From contig NZ_LYPB01000071.1 of the NCBI RefSeq assembly GCF_001653565.1, forward strand, positions 126,321 through 190,320: a stretch of 64,000 nucleotides of DNA, written 5' to 3'. Shown here piece after piece: positions 20,014-32,074 of this stretch. Source of the DNA: Paenibacillus oryzisoli. Its GTDB lineage: Bacteria > Bacillota > Bacilli > Paenibacillales > NBRC-103111. Within the stretch, counting starts at the first letter, position 1; every line of letters begins with the position of its first letter. The notes under the pieces were generated by a model, which saw only the letters and a program-made list of their open reading frames with translations, did not search any database and was not told the origin of the DNA. Both the position numbers and the translations under genes were made by a program.

Positions 20014-20736
20014 AAAATAGTGCAACGCCGCTGGCATCTCGACTTGCCAGAAGCCCCATATATGCTTGCCAGGTTTCTCTATATAGTGAAGCGTGGCATT
20101 TTTGTCTTGCAAAAACGTGTGCGTCAGTCTGTTTTCACGGACGAAATCGAAGGTGCCGCGCTCTGTTGTAACGTCGGTTTCATCTGTACCGATCAACATA
20201 TAAATCTCTAGCCAAGATAAGTCGTCCTCTTGTTTGATTCTTTCGCGTGTTATGTCGAAAAATGCGCCTGACAAGGATATAACTCGGCAAAAAAGGCTAG
20301 GATAATCTAAGGCGAGATGCAAGGAAACTGTTCCTCCAAGAGAATCTCCCGCAAGAATGCGTTCAGATCTCTCCGTACGGACGGGATAACGACTTTCTAC
20401 ATATGGGAGAAGCTCCTCTGCGAAGAATTGACAGTAAGTATCATGACGCTCTCCCTCCGGTGCATATTCGGATGTCCGAATAGCGTTATTCACATCGACT
20501 CCGACAACAATGGCAGGTTCTAGATCCTCATCGAGGATTAATCGCGTAAGGGTTGTAGCAATTCTGCCGAAATTAAAGAACTGTTCACCATCTTGACAGT
20601 AAATAACAGGATAGGAGAGCAGTTCGTTATAACCAGGGGGGAGATAGATCCGTAGGGGCCGATTTTCTCCGAGTAGGCTCGAGGTTACTTCATCTTTGAC
20701 AATAGTACGCTTATACAAACGGGAGTCGTCTAACAT
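20005..20736 (-). CDS. Alpha/beta hydrolase, esterase D family
   Basis: A 243-residue serine hydrolase related to the esterase D / BesA group. The nucleophile elbow is GDSLGG, the oxyanion region YPVIYCQDGEQFF, and a C-terminal histidine lies in EKPGKHIWGFW. No signal peptide, so cytoplasmic. Members cleave acyl esters including siderophore trilactones, but no siderophore genes are nearby. Start ATG at 20736 after AAGGAG. Convergent with the LipL gene. Confidence 0.85.
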   Translation of the reverse strand: MLDDSRLYKRTIVKDEVTSSLLGENRPLRIYLPPGYNELLSYPVIYCQDGEQFFNFGRIATTLTRLILDEDLEPAIVVGVDVNNAIRTSEYAPEGERHDTYCQFFAEELLPYVESRYPVRTERSERILAGDSLGGTVSLHLALDYPSLFCRVISLSGAFFDITRERIKQEDDLSWLEIYMLIGTDETDVTTERGTFDFVRENRLTHTFLQDKNATLHYIEKPGKHIWGFWQVEMPAALHYFLG

Positions 20737-20947
20737 GGTTGATCTCCTTCTTATTGGGGTAGGTGTATTATAGCAGTTGTTGTTTCCCTATAAACTGTAT
20801 TATATATTTTGTTAAACTGTACTATTCACTAACAGTAAAAAAGGTGAGATACCCCGCCACTACTGGTGTACAATTCACCAAAACAGGATTATAATAATAC
20901 TATAACAGAAGTTCAGATAGTAGGCACCAAAATCATATAAGAGGTGA

Positions 20948-22036
<1,089 letters not shown>

Positions 22037-22089
22037 AGTAAACACATAGGCACGAAACAAGTTTTAACTTTAGGAGGCACAGAGTAGTC

Positions 22090-23070
22090 ATGGCACAAAT
22101 GACAATGATTCAAGCGATAAAAGACGCGATGCGCGTAGAATTAGAAAGAGATCCTAATGTTATTTTGTTCGGTGAAGACGTTGGTAATGTTGGTGGCGTG
22201 TTCCGTGCAACAGAAGGCTTACAAAAAGAATTCGGCGAAGAGCGTGTATTCGATACGCCGCTTGCTGAGTCCGCAATCGGTGGACTTGCGGTTGGTTTAG
22301 GCGTGCAAGGCTTCCGCCCAATCGCTGAAATCCAATTCGTAGGATTCATCTACGAAGCACTTGACCAAATTTGCGTGCAAGCTGCTCGTATGCGTTACCG
22401 TTCTGGCGGCCGTTATAACTCCCCGATCGTATTCCGTACGCCGTTTGGCGGAGGGGTGAAAGCAGCTGAGCTTCATACGGATGCACTTGAAGGTCTTCTT
22501 GTTCAAACACCAGGGATTAAAGTTGTTGTTCCTTCCAATCCTTACGATGCAAAAGGTCTTCTAATCGCAGCTATTCGTGACAATGACCCTGTTTTCTTCA
22601 TGGAGCATTTGAATTTATACCGTGCTTTCCGCGGTGAAGTACCAGAAGGCGAATATACAGTCGAGCTTGGTAAAGCGAATGTTGTCAAAGAAGGTTCTGA
22701 CGTTACAATCATTACTTACGGCGCTATGGTTCACACGTCCATGAAAGCTGCTGAAGAAATCGAAAAAACAAAAGGCGTGAAAGTCGAAGTTATCGACCTT
22801 CGTACACTTCTTCCATTAGATATAGATACAATTGTAGCTTCGATTAAGAAAACAAACCGTGCGATCATCGTTCAAGAAGCGCAAAAAACTTCCGGAGTAG
22901 CCGCAGAGGTTATTGCTCAAATTAATGAAAAAGCGATTCTACATTTGGAAGCACCTGTTCTACGTATTTCACCACCAGATACGGTGTATCCATTTGCACA
23001 GATTGAAGATGCTTGGTTGCCAAGTCCAGCAAGCGTTATTGCCGGGATTAAGAAAGTTCTTGAATTTTAA
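22090..23070 (+). CDS. pdhB: Pyruvate dehydrogenase E1 component, beta subunit
   Basis: Partner of PdhA in the E1 heterotetramer. 326 residues, with the pyrimidine-binding domain ([35 protein letters not shown]) and a C-terminal transketolase domain ([11 protein letters not shown]). AGGAGG lies 11 nt before the ATG. 53-bp gap from pdhA, 34 bp to pdhC. Confidence 0.97.
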   Translation: MAQMTMIQAIKDAMRVELERDPNVILFGEDVGNVGGVFRATEGLQKEFGEERVFDTPLAESAIGGLAVGLGVQGFRPIAEIQFVGFIYEALDQICVQAARMRYRSGGRYNSPIVFRTPFGGGVKAAELHTDALEGLLVQTPGIKVVVPSNPYDAKGLLIAAIRDNDPVFFMEHLNLYRAFRGEVPEGEYTVELGKANVVKEGSDVTIITYGAMVHTSMKAAEEIEKTKGVKVEVIDLRTLLPLDIDTIVASIKKTNRAIIVQEAQKTSGVAAEVIAQINEKAILHLEAPVLRISPPDTVYPFAQIEDAWLPSPASVIAGIKKVLEF

Positions 23071-23104
23071 TTCACCTAGTCGAAGGTAACAGGAGGTCAT
23101 ACAC

Positions 23105-24439
23105 GTGGCATTGTTTGAATACAAGTTCCCAGAGCTTGGTGAAGGCATACATGAAGGCGAGATCGTGAAAATGTTAGTTAAAGCGGGTGACACCGTAACT
23201 GACGAAACGATTCTTATGGAAGTACAGAATGATAAAGCAGTCGTTGAAGTTCCTTGTCCGGTTGAGGGCAAGATCGTCAGCGTTGCTGTCAAAGATGGAC
23301 AAGTCTGCACAATCGGCGAGCTTGTGATGACGATTGAAGTGACTGGCGAGATGCCTGCGGCTTCGATGCATCAAGGTTCCAGCCACGCGGCACCAGCCGT
23401 GGCGGTTGCAACTCCACCTGCGGTTGCACCAGCAGCAGTAGCAGCACCAGCAGCAGCGCCTGCTGCGGCTACACCAGTAGCAGCCGCGCCTACAGGCAGC
23501 GCGGCCCGCGAAGTGCTTGCGACGCCTAGCGTGCGCAAGCTGGCAAGAGAGAAAGGCATCACACTCGCAGAGGTGACGCCTACAGGGAAGCACGGCCGCG
23601 TAACACGCGAGGACGTGGAAGGCTTCACAGGAGCGGGCTCTGCAGCAGCTCCAGCAGCAACAGAAGCGGCTTCTTCAGCAGCTTCTGAAACAGCAGCAGC
23701 ACCTGCAGCAGCAGCGCAGGTAGTTACTGCTGGCGATCGCGTCGAAGAACGGATTCCGTTCAAAGGCATCCGTAAGATCATCGCGAACGCGATGGTTAAA
23801 TCCGTGTACACGGCTCCGCACGTGACATTGATGGATGAAATCGACGTGTCAGCACTAGTTGCACTTCGTGAGCGCACGAAGCCTCTAGCAGAGAAAAAAG
23901 GCGTGAAACTGACGTACCTCCCTTTCATCGTGAAAGCATTGGTAGCAGCTTGCCGTCAATTCCCGGTCATGAACGCAATGATCGACGAAGAGAAGCAAGA
24001 AATCGTCTACAAAAAGTACTACAACATCGGGATCGCAACAGATACTGACAACGGCTTGCTCGTTCCTGTTATCCATGATGCTGACCGTAAAAACGTATGG
24101 TCGATTGCTTCTTCCATCAAAGATTTGGCTGTTCGCGGTCGTGAAGGCAAATTGTCTCCGAACGAAATGAAGGGCGGCACGATTTCCATCACGAACATCG
24201 GTTCTGTTGGCGGTATGTTCTTCACACCGGTCATCAACTTCCCAGAAGTTGCGATTCTAGGTGCAGGTCGTATCACAGAGAAACCAGTTGTGAAAAACGG
24301 TGAAATCGCGGTTGGACATGTTATGGCGCTTTCCTTGAGTTTCGATCACCGTATCGTTGACGGAGCGACAGCACAAAGCTTCTTGAACTACATCAAACAG
24401 CTTCTGGCTGATCCAGAGCTTCTCGTCTTGGAGGTGTAA
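23105..24439 (+). CDS. pdhC: Dihydrolipoamide acetyltransferase, PDH E2
   Basis: Core acetyltransferase of the PDH complex, 444 residues. One lipoyl domain (residues 1-80) has the lipoylation lysine K44 in QNDKAVVE. A long Ala/Pro linker follows, then the E3/E1-binding domain ([19 protein letters not shown], about 138-172), a second Ala-rich linker and the catalytic domain ending in [13 protein letters not shown] with the active histidine. Start GTG at 23105 after AGGAGGT. K44 should be modified by the octanoyl/lipoyl machinery that includes the upstream LipL. Confidence 0.97.
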   Translation: MALFEYKFPELGEGIHEGEIVKMLVKAGDTVTDETILMEVQNDKAVVEVPCPVEGKIVSVAVKDGQVCTIGELVMTIEVTGEMPAASMHQGSSHAAPAVAVATPPAVAPAAVAAPAAAPAAATPVAAAPTGSAAREVLATPSVRKLAREKGITLAEVTPTGKHGRVTREDVEGFTGAGSAAAPAATEAASSAASETAAAPAAAAQVVTAGDRVEERIPFKGIRKIIANAMVKSVYTAPHVTLMDEIDVSALVALRERTKPLAEKKGVKLTYLPFIVKALVAACRQFPVMNAMIDEEKQEIVYKKYYNIGIATDTDNGLLVPVIHDADRKNVWSIASSIKDLAVRGREGKLSPNEMKGGTISITNIGSVGGMFFTPVINFPEVAILGAGRITEKPVVKNGEIAVGHVMALSLSFDHRIVDGATAQSFLNYIKQLLADPELLVLEV

Positions 24440-24443
24440 CATC

Positions 24444-25859
24444 ATGGTTGTAGGAGATGCTTCTTTAGATATAGATTTGTTGGTTATTGGTGCGGGTCCT
24501 GGCGGTTACGTGGCTGCGATTCGCGCAGCACAGCTTGGTCAAAGTGTTCTTATTGTTGATAAGGATGCTTGGGGCGGCGTGTGTTTGAACCGTGGTTGTA
24601 TCCCGTCCAAAGCTTTGATCTCAGCTGCGCACACATATGAGCATGCACAGCATGCTGACAGCATCGGGATCTCCGTGGAGAACGTGAAAGTGGACTTTGC
24701 GAAGGTACAAGCTTGGAAAAACAGCATCGTTGCCAAACAAACTGGCGGCGTTAGCGCATTGCTCAAAGGCAACAAGATCCAGACGTTCCAAGGTGAAGCG
24801 ATGTTTATCAACGAGCACGAAGCACGTGTGTTCAATGATGCAGAAGCGCCGCGTTACCGTTTCAAAAACTGCATTATCGCAACAGGCTCCCGTCCGATTG
24901 AGTTGAAAGCTTTCCCTTACGGGGGAAGAATTATCTCCTCGACAGAAGCTTTGAACTTGCCTGAAATTCCGAAGAGCATGATCGTTATCGGCGGTGGCTA
25001 TATCGGGATCGAGCTTGGTCAAACGTACGCGAAATTCGGTACTAAAGTAACTGTTTTGGAAGGCTCTGATCACGTACTTCCAGGCTTCGAGAAAGAATTT
25101 ACGAAGCTGGTAGCTAAGAGTTTAGACAAAGTTGGCGTAGAGGTTCATACGGAAGCGTTGGCGCAATCCTGTACCAAAACTGACAACGATGTTACGGTTA
25201 CTTTCACAGTGAAAGGTGAAGAGAAACAAGTCACGGCTGATTACGTTCTTGTAACGGTTGGTCGTCGTCCGAACACGGATGGCGAGCTTGGTCTAGACCT
25301 TATTAACTTGAAAATGACGGACCGCGGTTTGATCGAAGTCGATAACCAAGGTCGCACAAGCATTCCTCATATTTTTGCAATCGGTGATGTGGTCCCTGGT
25401 TTATCCTTGGCACACAAAGCTTCTTATGAAGCCAAAGTCGCGGCTGAAGCGATTGCTGGACAACCAAGTATCGTTGATTACAAAGCAATGCCTGCTGTCG
25501 TCTTCTCCGATCCAGAGATTGCAGGTGTAGGTCTAAGCGAAACCGAAGCGAAAGCGCAAGGAATCAATGTTACCATTGGTAAATTCCCTTATGCGGCTAA
25601 CGGGCGCGCAAACTCCTTGAACGCGGCGCAAGGCTTCGTGAAGCTTGTCGGCGACAAAGAAACAGGCCAATTGCTTGGTGGTCAAATCGTAGGACCAGAA
25701 GCTTCGAACTTAATCGGTGAGCTTGCTCTAGCGGTTGAGATGGGTGCCAATCTGGAAGATATCGCACTTACGATTCATGCACATCCAACATTGACAGAAA
25801 TGATTATGGATGCTGCTGAAGGTGCACTAGGTCATCCAATTCATCAACTTGGTAAGTAA
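24444..25859 (+). CDS. pdhD: Dihydrolipoamide dehydrogenase, PDH E3
   Basis: Flavoprotein that reoxidises dihydrolipoamide with NAD+. 471 residues. FAD motif [16 protein letters not shown], redox disulfide C47-C52 in [19 protein letters not shown] motif [11 protein letters not shown], and the C-terminal active histidine in HAHPTLTE. It starts only 4 bp after pdhC; GGAGGTG overlaps the end of pdhC. Confidence 0.97.
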   Translation: MVVGDASLDIDLLVIGAGPGGYVAAIRAAQLGQSVLIVDKDAWGGVCLNRGCIPSKALISAAHTYEHAQHADSIGISVENVKVDFAKVQAWKNSIVAKQTGGVSALLKGNKIQTFQGEAMFINEHEARVFNDAEAPRYRFKNCIIATGSRPIELKAFPYGGRIISSTEALNLPEIPKSMIVIGGGYIGIELGQTYAKFGTKVTVLEGSDHVLPGFEKEFTKLVAKSLDKVGVEVHTEALAQSCTKTDNDVTVTFTVKGEEKQVTADYVLVTVGRRPNTDGELGLDLINLKMTDRGLIEVDNQGRTSIPHIFAIGDVVPGLSLAHKASYEAKVAAEAIAGQPSIVDYKAMPAVVFSDPEIAGVGLSETEAKAQGINVTIGKFPYAANGRANSLNAAQGFVKLVGDKETGQLLGGQIVGPEASNLIGELALAVEMGANLEDIALTIHAHPTLTEMIMDAAEGALGHPIHQLGK

Positions 25860-25901
25860 GTTACAGGTGTAATAACGGTTATATCGATACCTTTAGATAA
25901 A

Positions 25902-25950
25902 AGTCCCGGGAGTTTGGCTGAAGAGCCGCTCTACGGGACTCTTTTAGTTT
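25902..25950 (+). terminator. Terminator of the pdh operon
   Basis: AGTCCCG (25902-25908) pairs with CGGGACT (25934-25940), with an inner GGCT/AGCC stem, followed by CTTTTAGTTTT. Confidence 0.8.
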
Positions 25951-26038
25951 TACTAAAACTTGAATTGACGCCCGGAATCGGCTGCTTATATAATTTGAAG
26001 ATGAATTCATGATAGCCAAAATGTAAGGAGCGTTGAAG

Positions 26039-26776
26039 ATGCATACACCGAAACCGATTATCATTGGTCACCGCGGCGCGGCGGGCGAAGCTCCAGAGAA
26101 CACACTTGCTTCATTTGAATTAGCACTGGAGCAAGGCGCACAAGCGATTGAACTGGATGTACATATCACGAAGGATGGCGAAATCGTCGTTTGCCATGAT
26201 GGAACATTGGATCGCACAACGAATGGTTCAGGACTTATTTGTCAACAACAATGGGCAGATATACAGAAGTTAGACGCTGGGGCTTGGTTTTCGGACAAGT
26301 TCGCGGGTGAACGCATTCCTCTTCTAAGCGAGGTTTTTGATCTGGTGCCGAAGGGAACGCTCATCAATGTGGAAGTGAAATATGCCTACGAAGGTCGGAT
26401 GGAGAGTGCACTACTGGCATTTTTGCGAGGAGTAGATCGGAACGAAGATGTCGTTATTTCTTCTTTTGACCATAAAGTGATTCAGCGCTTGAAGCGGGCA
26501 GAACCGGCGTTGAAGGTAGGCTTGCTGTATGCAGCCAATCTTATTGACCATGGGGCGTATGCCAAACTGCTCGAGGTTGAAGTCTATTCCCTGCATCCAC
26601 ATCATCACTCTTTTGAAGGGTCAGATATCGCTTTGGCTACCGCAGATGGGTTAGCTGTCTATCCCTACACAGTGAATGAACTCTCAGACTATCAACGGAT
26701 GATTGATGCAGGTGTCACGGGGATTATTACAGATTTTCCTGGCAGGCTGAAAGCATATTTGAACTCGAATTCATAA
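26039..26776 (+). CDS. Glycerophosphodiester phosphodiesterase
   Basis: A 245-residue GDPD-family TIM barrel that hydrolyses glycerophosphodiesters to glycerol-3-phosphate and an alcohol. HRGAAGEAPENT holds the catalytic His and metal ligands, ELDVHITKDGEIVVCHDGTLDRTT the remaining catalytic residues. No signal peptide, so cytoplasmic, like E. coli UgpQ. The start ATG at 26039 has AAGGAG 8 nt upstream; the in-frame TTG at 26033 is too close to that site. Confidence 0.94.
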   Translation: MHTPKPIIIGHRGAAGEAPENTLASFELALEQGAQAIELDVHITKDGEIVVCHDGTLDRTTNGSGLICQQQWADIQKLDAGAWFSDKFAGERIPLLSEVFDLVPKGTLINVEVKYAYEGRMESALLAFLRGVDRNEDVVISSFDHKVIQRLKRAEPALKVGLLYAANLIDHGAYAKLLEVEVYSLHPHHHSFEGSDIALATADGLAVYPYTVNELSDYQRMIDAGVTGIITDFPGRLKAYLNSNS

Positions 26777-26796
26777 TTCGAATCCATAACCAAGAA

Positions 26797-26838
26797 TAAA
26801 TAGACCGAGGCATACACATGCTGAGGTCTTATTTCTTT
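26797..26838 (+). terminator. Terminator of the glycerophosphodiesterase gene
   Basis: AATAGACC and GGTCTTATT form an imperfect stem with an inner GCAT/ATGC stem, then a T-rich run. Confidence 0.6.
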
Positions 26839-26897
26839 TCCCCGCATACAATGAACTATTGACAGACTCGAATGAGATACCAATAGGGGGAATTTCC

Positions 26898-29093
26898 ATG
26901 TTTAAATGGATGTTCGTTACGCTAGTAAGGCTTTTACTTCCGTGCTTGCGTCTGTTTGTGTTGCTTGCTTTTAAGGTGGGAGTGACAGGCATGGAGAAGC
27001 TCGATATGAGGGGAAAAACAGTTCTTATTCCGAACCACGTATCGTTGTTGGATGCCGTAGTGCTGGCATTAATTTTACCTACAGATGTAGCATTTGTGGT
27101 GAATACGAACATTGCGAAGCGATTCCCGTGGGTCCTCCATTTCAGGGCTCATATTACGGTGGATACTTCGAATCCTTATGCCGTTCGTACGATGCTAAAA
27201 ACGATTCAAAGTGGAACACCTCTCGTCATTTTTCCAGAAGGAAGGATTACGACAACAGGTGGCATGATGAAAATATATGGCGGCATTGGGTATCTTGCCC
27301 TTCGATCTCAAGCGCGTATTGTGCCGATTTCAATTGAGGGTTTGGAGTATTCGAAGCTATCCTATTTGCGTGGAAAAATAAAGCAACGCTGGTTCCCACG
27401 GGTGAATATAGCGTTTGGCGAAGCTTTTCAAGTACCGCCAGGCGATGTGCGATTTACAAGAAAAGTCCAGAAAGAGCAGGCGACAGAGGAGATCCGCGCT
27501 AAGCTGTTAGGTCATTTGCTGGAAAGTCGGCTGCAGCCTGAGGTTAACTTATTCAACGAACTGCTGGCAGCTGCTCAGAGGCATGGGCAATCGAGGGTCA
27601 TTTGCGAAGATGCCATGAGTAATTCTGTATTGACGTATCGGAAACTACAGTTGAGCAGCTATACACTGGCAGTTCGGTTGGGGAAGCTTGTCGCTGAGGA
27701 GAAGCGGGTTGGATTGTTGCTGCCCAATGCCGCGGGGCATGTGGTCACGCTATTTGCATTATTCCGATTAGGCGTTACGCCTGCTATCTTGAATTATTCT
27801 GCTGGCAAGCAGGCAATGCTGGATGCGTGTGAGACAGCTGAAGTTCGGACTGTGCTGACATCTCGCGTGTTTATCGAGAAGGCGGGGCTATCGGATTTTA
27901 TCCAGAGTGCTAGTGGTCTATTCACGCTTATGTATCTGGAAGATGTGAAGGAAGCGCTAACTATACAAGATAAGGTGCATGGTTTGCTCCACTTGGTGCA
28001 GCGGAAGAAAGGGCCAGTTGGTGCTGGGCAGAACGAAGCAGTATTATTCACTTCAGGTAGCGAGAGTAAACCCAAAGGTGTCGTTCTAACGCACCGAAAT
28101 ATTAGCGCGAATATCCAGCAAGCGAGGCTAGTTATTGCCTTCAATTCTTCAGATAGTGTGCTTGGCAGCATGCCGATGTTTCACTCATTCGGTCTTACAG
28201 CGGGGACGATGCTGCCGATTCTCTCGGGGATGAAGCTGGTGTTATATCCCAATCCCTTGCATTACAAAGTCATTCCAGAGCTCGTTTATGATCGGAATAT
28301 TACGATATTATTTGGTACGTCCACGTTTCTTGGAGCTTACGCAAGAACGGCGCATCCTTATGATTTTGCCCATTCCTTACGCTATGTTGTGGCTGGTGCA
28401 GAAAGGCTGAAGGAGGAAGTGCGTCAACTTTGGCAGGATAAATTCGGAATTCGCATTCTAGAGGGCTATGGTACGACGGAGACGACGCCGGTTATTTCAC
28501 TGAACACACCGATGCATGCGAAGAAAGGATCTGTCGGTCAATTGCTGCCAGGCATCGAAGCTGTCGTAGAAGCGGTGGATGGGATTCCTTCAGGCGGGCA
28601 TTTGCTCGTTAAAGGTCCGAACGTGATGAAGGGGTATTTGATTCATAGTCGAGGGTTCGTCCCTGCATCGGAATGGTATAGCACCGGGGATATTGTGACA
28701 TTGGATGATCAAGGATTCTTGTTCATTCAAGCGCGTTTGCAATCTTTTGCTAAAATCGGTGGCGAAAAAGTGTCGCTTCTCATGGTGGAGGAGCTCGTAT
28801 CTAGGTGTTTGGCGGCCCCTGCGGTGTGCGCAGCAGTTCATGTGCCGGATCGACGAAAAGGTGAGCGAATCATTGCCTATCACACAAGTAAAGTGAATCC
28901 GCTTGAAGCACTTCGCGAGTTGATGAGGCAAGAGGGGCAGCCGGCGATTTATATGCCTTCCGAATTTCGTTACATCGAGAAGCTGCCGCTACTCGGGAGT
29001 GGCAAGGTTGATTATGTAACGATGAAACAATGGGCATTGATGAGTGATGGGGTGCGCAAAGATGCAGATCATGAAGATAAACCCACAGCTTAG
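26898..29093 (+). CDS. Aas-like acyltransferase / acyl-ACP synthetase fusion
   Basis: A 731-residue two-domain enzyme. The N-terminal PlsC-type acyltransferase has NHVSLLD (HX4D type) and FPEGRITTTGG; the C-terminal ANL domain has the P-loop FTSGSESKPKGVVLTH, GYGTTETTP and STGDIVTLD. The layout is that of E. coli Aas, which reacylates lysophospholipid with fatty acid activated on ACP. A hydrophobic N-terminal helix (about residues 4-26) suggests membrane association. The start at 26898 follows GGGGGA. It shares its last bases with the convergent lipid kinase gene. The substrate is inferred from domain order only. Confidence 0.88.
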   Translation: MFKWMFVTLVRLLLPCLRLFVLLAFKVGVTGMEKLDMRGKTVLIPNHVSLLDAVVLALILPTDVAFVVNTNIAKRFPWVLHFRAHITVDTSNPYAVRTMLKTIQSGTPLVIFPEGRITTTGGMMKIYGGIGYLALRSQARIVPISIEGLEYSKLSYLRGKIKQRWFPRVNIAFGEAFQVPPGDVRFTRKVQKEQATEEIRAKLLGHLLESRLQPEVNLFNELLAAAQRHGQSRVICEDAMSNSVLTYRKLQLSSYTLAVRLGKLVAEEKRVGLLLPNAAGHVVTLFALFRLGVTPAILNYSAGKQAMLDACETAEVRTVLTSRVFIEKAGLSDFIQSASGLFTLMYLEDVKEALTIQDKVHGLLHLVQRKKGPVGAGQNEAVLFTSGSESKPKGVVLTHRNISANIQQARLVIAFNSSDSVLGSMPMFHSFGLTAGTMLPILSGMKLVLYPNPLHYKVIPELVYDRNITILFGTSTFLGAYARTAHPYDFAHSLRYVVAGAERLKEEVRQLWQDKFGIRILEGYGTTETTPVISLNTPMHAKKGSVGQLLPGIEAVVEAVDGIPSGGHLLVKGPNVMKGYLIHSRGFVPASEWYSTGDIVTLDDQGFLFIQARLQSFAKIGGEKVSLLMVEELVSRCLAAPAVCAAVHVPDRRKGERIIAYHTSKVNPLEALRELMRQEGQPAIYMPSEFRYIEKLPLLGSGKVDYVTMKQWALMSDGVRKDADHEDKPTA

Positions 29094-29105
29094 GCTGTGG
29101 GTTTT
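29079..29105. terminator. Bidirectional terminator containing both stop codons
   Basis: ACCCACAGC and GCTGTGGGT flank a TTAG loop (29090-29093). The loop supplies TAG for the plus gene and TAA for the minus gene; T-rich flanks lie on the plus side, and the minus side has a shorter T tract. Confidence 0.85.
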
Positions 29106-30043
29106 GCACGGATGACGGTAATGGCGGCGGGGATGAGTTCGATTTGAAGAGGCGTGGAGCCAGCGAACTCCCCGTCTGCTTGGACAAGCAAGGGATGCTC
29201 TGTCTGTATTGAAATCGATTTCCCCTTGTAAAAGGATACGGCAGGATGCTGGGTGTGTTTGCCTTGATACACGGTGAAAAGTACGGGCAGGAGGCGAAGC
29301 CGGCTTTTGCTCTGAATAACAACAACATCAGCTATGCCATCTGTTGGACTAGCTACGGGGCAAATTTGAATAGCGCCTCCGTAAAAAGGAATATTGGCTA
29401 CGGCAGCTAGCCACATGTTCGGTAGCTTCGTTATAAGTCCATCGACTTCTAACCATGCGGTAGAAGGTTGATAGGTTGCAAACACACGAAGTATAGAAAT
29501 GAAATAGGATAGCTTGCCTAGTCCTAGACGATTGAGGAACTTTTTGTAGCTGGCTTCATTCGTGATCTTGGCAACCATCCCATCAAAACCCGCCCCAATG
29601 CTATTCACCGCAACTTGTTGCATCTGACTGGCTTGAAGAAGGTCAATTTGCAAGGTGTAGGCAGCATGTAGAGCAATGTGCAGTGCTTCAAGTGGATGAT
29701 TGGGAATGCCGTAGGCTTTGGCAAAATCATTACCTGTTCCTGCTGGAATCACGGCAATAGCGCAATCCGGGGAGGAGTCGTTGCTATTCTGGTGCTTCTG
29801 ATACTGCCAAATTCCGCAAGCTGCTTCATGGACGGTGCCATCTCCGCCAATGATGATGATACGCTGTACATGATGAGTTTGAATCAGTGTGATGGCAAGT
29901 TGCGTCGCTTCACCTGCGTGAGTTGTTAATTTGGCTAGATAAGCGATGTGATTCTCTTGGAGGTAAGCTTGGACTTCTCCCCAGATGTGAGATCCTCTGC
30001 CATTGCCTGAAAGCGGGTTCACAATGATTCCGATTAATTCCAT
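29090..30043 (-). CDS. Diacylglycerol/lipid kinase family protein
   Basis: A 317-residue soluble DagK-type kinase (YegS/BmrU/DgkB superfamily). NPLSGNGRG at the N-terminus, the nucleotide motif IIGGDGTVHEA (residues 65-74) and IPAGTGNDFAKAYGI are all present, as is the beta-rich C-terminal domain. Substrate (diacylglycerol or another lipid) unproven. Convergent with the Aas-like gene, overlapping by four bases. The two adjoining enzymes and the upstream phosphodiesterase together suggest a phospholipid-turnover neighbourhood. Confidence 0.92.
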   Translation of the reverse strand: MELIGIIVNPLSGNGRGSHIWGEVQAYLQENHIAYLAKLTTHAGEATQLAITLIQTHHVQRIIIIGGDGTVHEAACGIWQYQKHQNSNDSSPDCAIAVIPAGTGNDFAKAYGIPNHPLEALHIALHAAYTLQIDLLQASQMQQVAVNSIGAGFDGMVAKITNEASYKKFLNRLGLGKLSYFISILRVFATYQPSTAWLEVDGLITKLPNMWLAAVANIPFYGGAIQICPVASPTDGIADVVVIQSKSRLRLLPVLFTVYQGKHTQHPAVSFYKGKSISIQTEHPLLVQADGEFAGSTPLQIELIPAAITVIRAKPTA

Positions 30044-30250
30044 GTCTATTTGCCCCTTATCTTTTCGTTGAGGTGGTAGTATTTGGTAGATGAAATGCCT
30101 GGTATAGTAAGGTTTATACGAATTTTTCTTTACATAAGGGAGTCTGTTTTGTAAAATAAACCATGGGTAAATTAATTTTTACTTATGTTAGGTTTAGTGC
30201 CATAAGCCAGATTGATCGTTGATTTACACTCGGGGGGAGAATGGGTAACT

Positions 30251-32017
30251 TTGAAATCCAAATCAAAATTGAACAGCATGCAAGGCACAGGAAAGCTCAA
30301 CGTCAACCTGTCCATCCTTCGTAATCTGAAACTTCGTTTTAAATTGCTGTTCATGAATGCGATTGCCATTTTATTTTTATTAATTGTAGGGATCACGGGC
30401 TATCATTATATGGACAAGATGTCTAGTAACTCTACTAGAATGTACGAGGAAAGTCTGCTTTCTGTCAAATGGATTAATCAACTCCAAACAAATTTCAATG
30501 AAACCGAATCTAATTTGTTAGAGATGATGCTATCCACGGATGTGAAGTATAAGGCTAAGCTCAAAGCCAAGTTGGATGAAAACGCAAGTACTAATAAAGA
30601 ATTAGTCGCGAAAATTGCAGGAGTTGCGCTTAATCAGGAAGAGACTGGTGCCTTCGCTAGCTTCGAGGAACTGAATGTGAAGTATCGTGATGTTGTCACT
30701 AAAACGATTGATCAAGCGACGCAAAATAATCAAGTTGCTTATCAGGTTTACAATAATGAAGTCTCCCCGCAAGGTGATAAAACGGTAGAAGCATTAGTTA
30801 AGCTCGTAGGACTTAAAGAATCCGCAGCTGAACAATTCCAGAAATCTAGTAGTTCGGATTCAGCAATTTCGCATTGGGTCATCATACTGACGATTATTAT
30901 AGCGATTATTGTGATGACTTTGGGTGCATTGACGCTCGATGCGATCATTTCTACACCGATTCGCAAACTCCAAGAAAGCATGGAGAAGGCAGCTGGTGGA
31001 GACCTGTCCGTTAAAGGGGACTACCCTTATGAGGATGAGGTAGGTAAAGTAACGAATTCTTTTAATGTGATGACAGGAAGCTTGCGGGGGCTCGTCATGC
31101 AAATCTCAGATAATGCTTTGACGCTTTCAGCGAGTTCGGAAGAGCTTCTCGCCAGCTCGGAACAAAGCTCTCTAGCGGCAAGACAAGTTGCTTCTTCTAG
31201 TCAGCAGCTTTCGGAGGATTTTGATAAGCAATTTGCTAGTGTGAATCAAGCGAATGAGGCGGTTGGCCTTATGTTGTCGAGCACGAAGCAAATTGATGAG
31301 TCGGCGCAAGTGGTTGCAGTGCTTGTGAATCAAGCGACTCAGGCCGCTCAGCATGGCAAGCAATCGGTCGTATCGATCGCGGGCCAGATGTCTGAGATTT
31401 CAGACGCGGTTCGTGAAGTTAATGTTGTTATTGAAGCATTGGGTAAAAATGCACACAAAATTGGTGAAATCGTTAATGTGATTAACGAGATTTCGACGCA
31501 GACGAATCTGCTTTCTCTGAATGCAGCGATTGAGGCAGCACGTGCTGGGGAAGCTGGGCGCGGCTTCGCTGTTGTTGCTGAGGAAGTGCGTAAACTTGCG
31601 GAGCAGTCGTCCACTTCGGCGCGAAATATTACGCACCTGGTGTCGACGATCCAGCGGCAGATCAATCATGCTGTAAGCTCCATGCAAGCAGGAGCAGGGA
31701 AAGTGCAAGAGGGCTTGACGATTTCGGAGGAAGCGCAAGAATCGTTCGTACACATCGAGACTTCCGTCGAGAAAGTGAATACGAAAGTGGAAGATGTGAA
31801 CCGGAACATCCACCAGCTCGTCGATGCGAACTTGCGCATCGAGCAGGTGATGCGCATTGTGAGCTCCGTGTCTGAGACGGGAATCTCCGTCAGCCAAGAG
31901 ACATCCGCTGCGAGCCAGCAGCAAATGTCGACCACGGAGGAAATCGAGAACTCCGCAAAGTCGCTGGCTGGACTTGCGGAAGAATTGCAAATTTCGCTGC
32001 AGAAATTTAAGGTGTAG
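30251..32017 (+). CDS. Methyl-accepting chemotaxis protein (4HB sensor type)
   Basis: A receptor of about 588 residues. TM1 is at about residues 34-56, a four-helix-bundle type sensor spans 57-210, TM2 about 213-236, then HAMP ([20 protein letters not shown]) and the signalling tip [39 protein letters not shown]. Start TTG at 30251, ten bases after GGGGGAGA; the longer frame from 30212 would contain this site. Like the first receptor it carries a basic N-terminal tail before TM1. A GC-rich terminator follows. Confidence 0.94.
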   Translation: MKSKSKLNSMQGTGKLNVNLSILRNLKLRFKLLFMNAIAILFLLIVGITGYHYMDKMSSNSTRMYEESLLSVKWINQLQTNFNETESNLLEMMLSTDVKYKAKLKAKLDENASTNKELVAKIAGVALNQEETGAFASFEELNVKYRDVVTKTIDQATQNNQVAYQVYNNEVSPQGDKTVEALVKLVGLKESAAEQFQKSSSSDSAISHWVIILTIIIAIIVMTLGALTLDAIISTPIRKLQESMEKAAGGDLSVKGDYPYEDEVGKVTNSFNVMTGSLRGLVMQISDNALTLSASSEELLASSEQSSLAARQVASSSQQLSEDFDKQFASVNQANEAVGLMLSSTKQIDESAQVVAVLVNQATQAAQHGKQSVVSIAGQMSEISDAVREVNVVIEALGKNAHKIGEIVNVINEISTQTNLLSLNAAIEAARAGEAGRGFAVVAEEVRKLAEQSSTSARNITHLVSTIQRQINHAVSSMQAGAGKVQEGLTISEEAQESFVHIETSVEKVNTKVEDVNRNIHQLVDANLRIEQVMRIVSSVSETGISVSQETSAASQQQMSTTEEIENSAKSLAGLAEELQISLQKFKV

Positions 32018-32023
32018 AAGAGG

Positions 32024-32050
32024 ACCCGCGGGCGCGTGCCGCGGGTTTTT
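32024..32050 (+). terminator. Terminator of the second chemotaxis receptor gene
   Basis: ACCCGCGG (32024-32031) pairs with CCGCGGGT (32039-32046), followed by TTTTT. Confidence 0.9.
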
Positions 32051-32074
32051 GGTTGTTGGTGCGGGCTGGCGCGG

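Noticed and set aside
23174..23928. Antisense frames of 139 and 185 codons across pdhC
   Set aside because: They mirror the Ala/Pro-rich linker of PdhC (GC-biased codons) and have no start signals.
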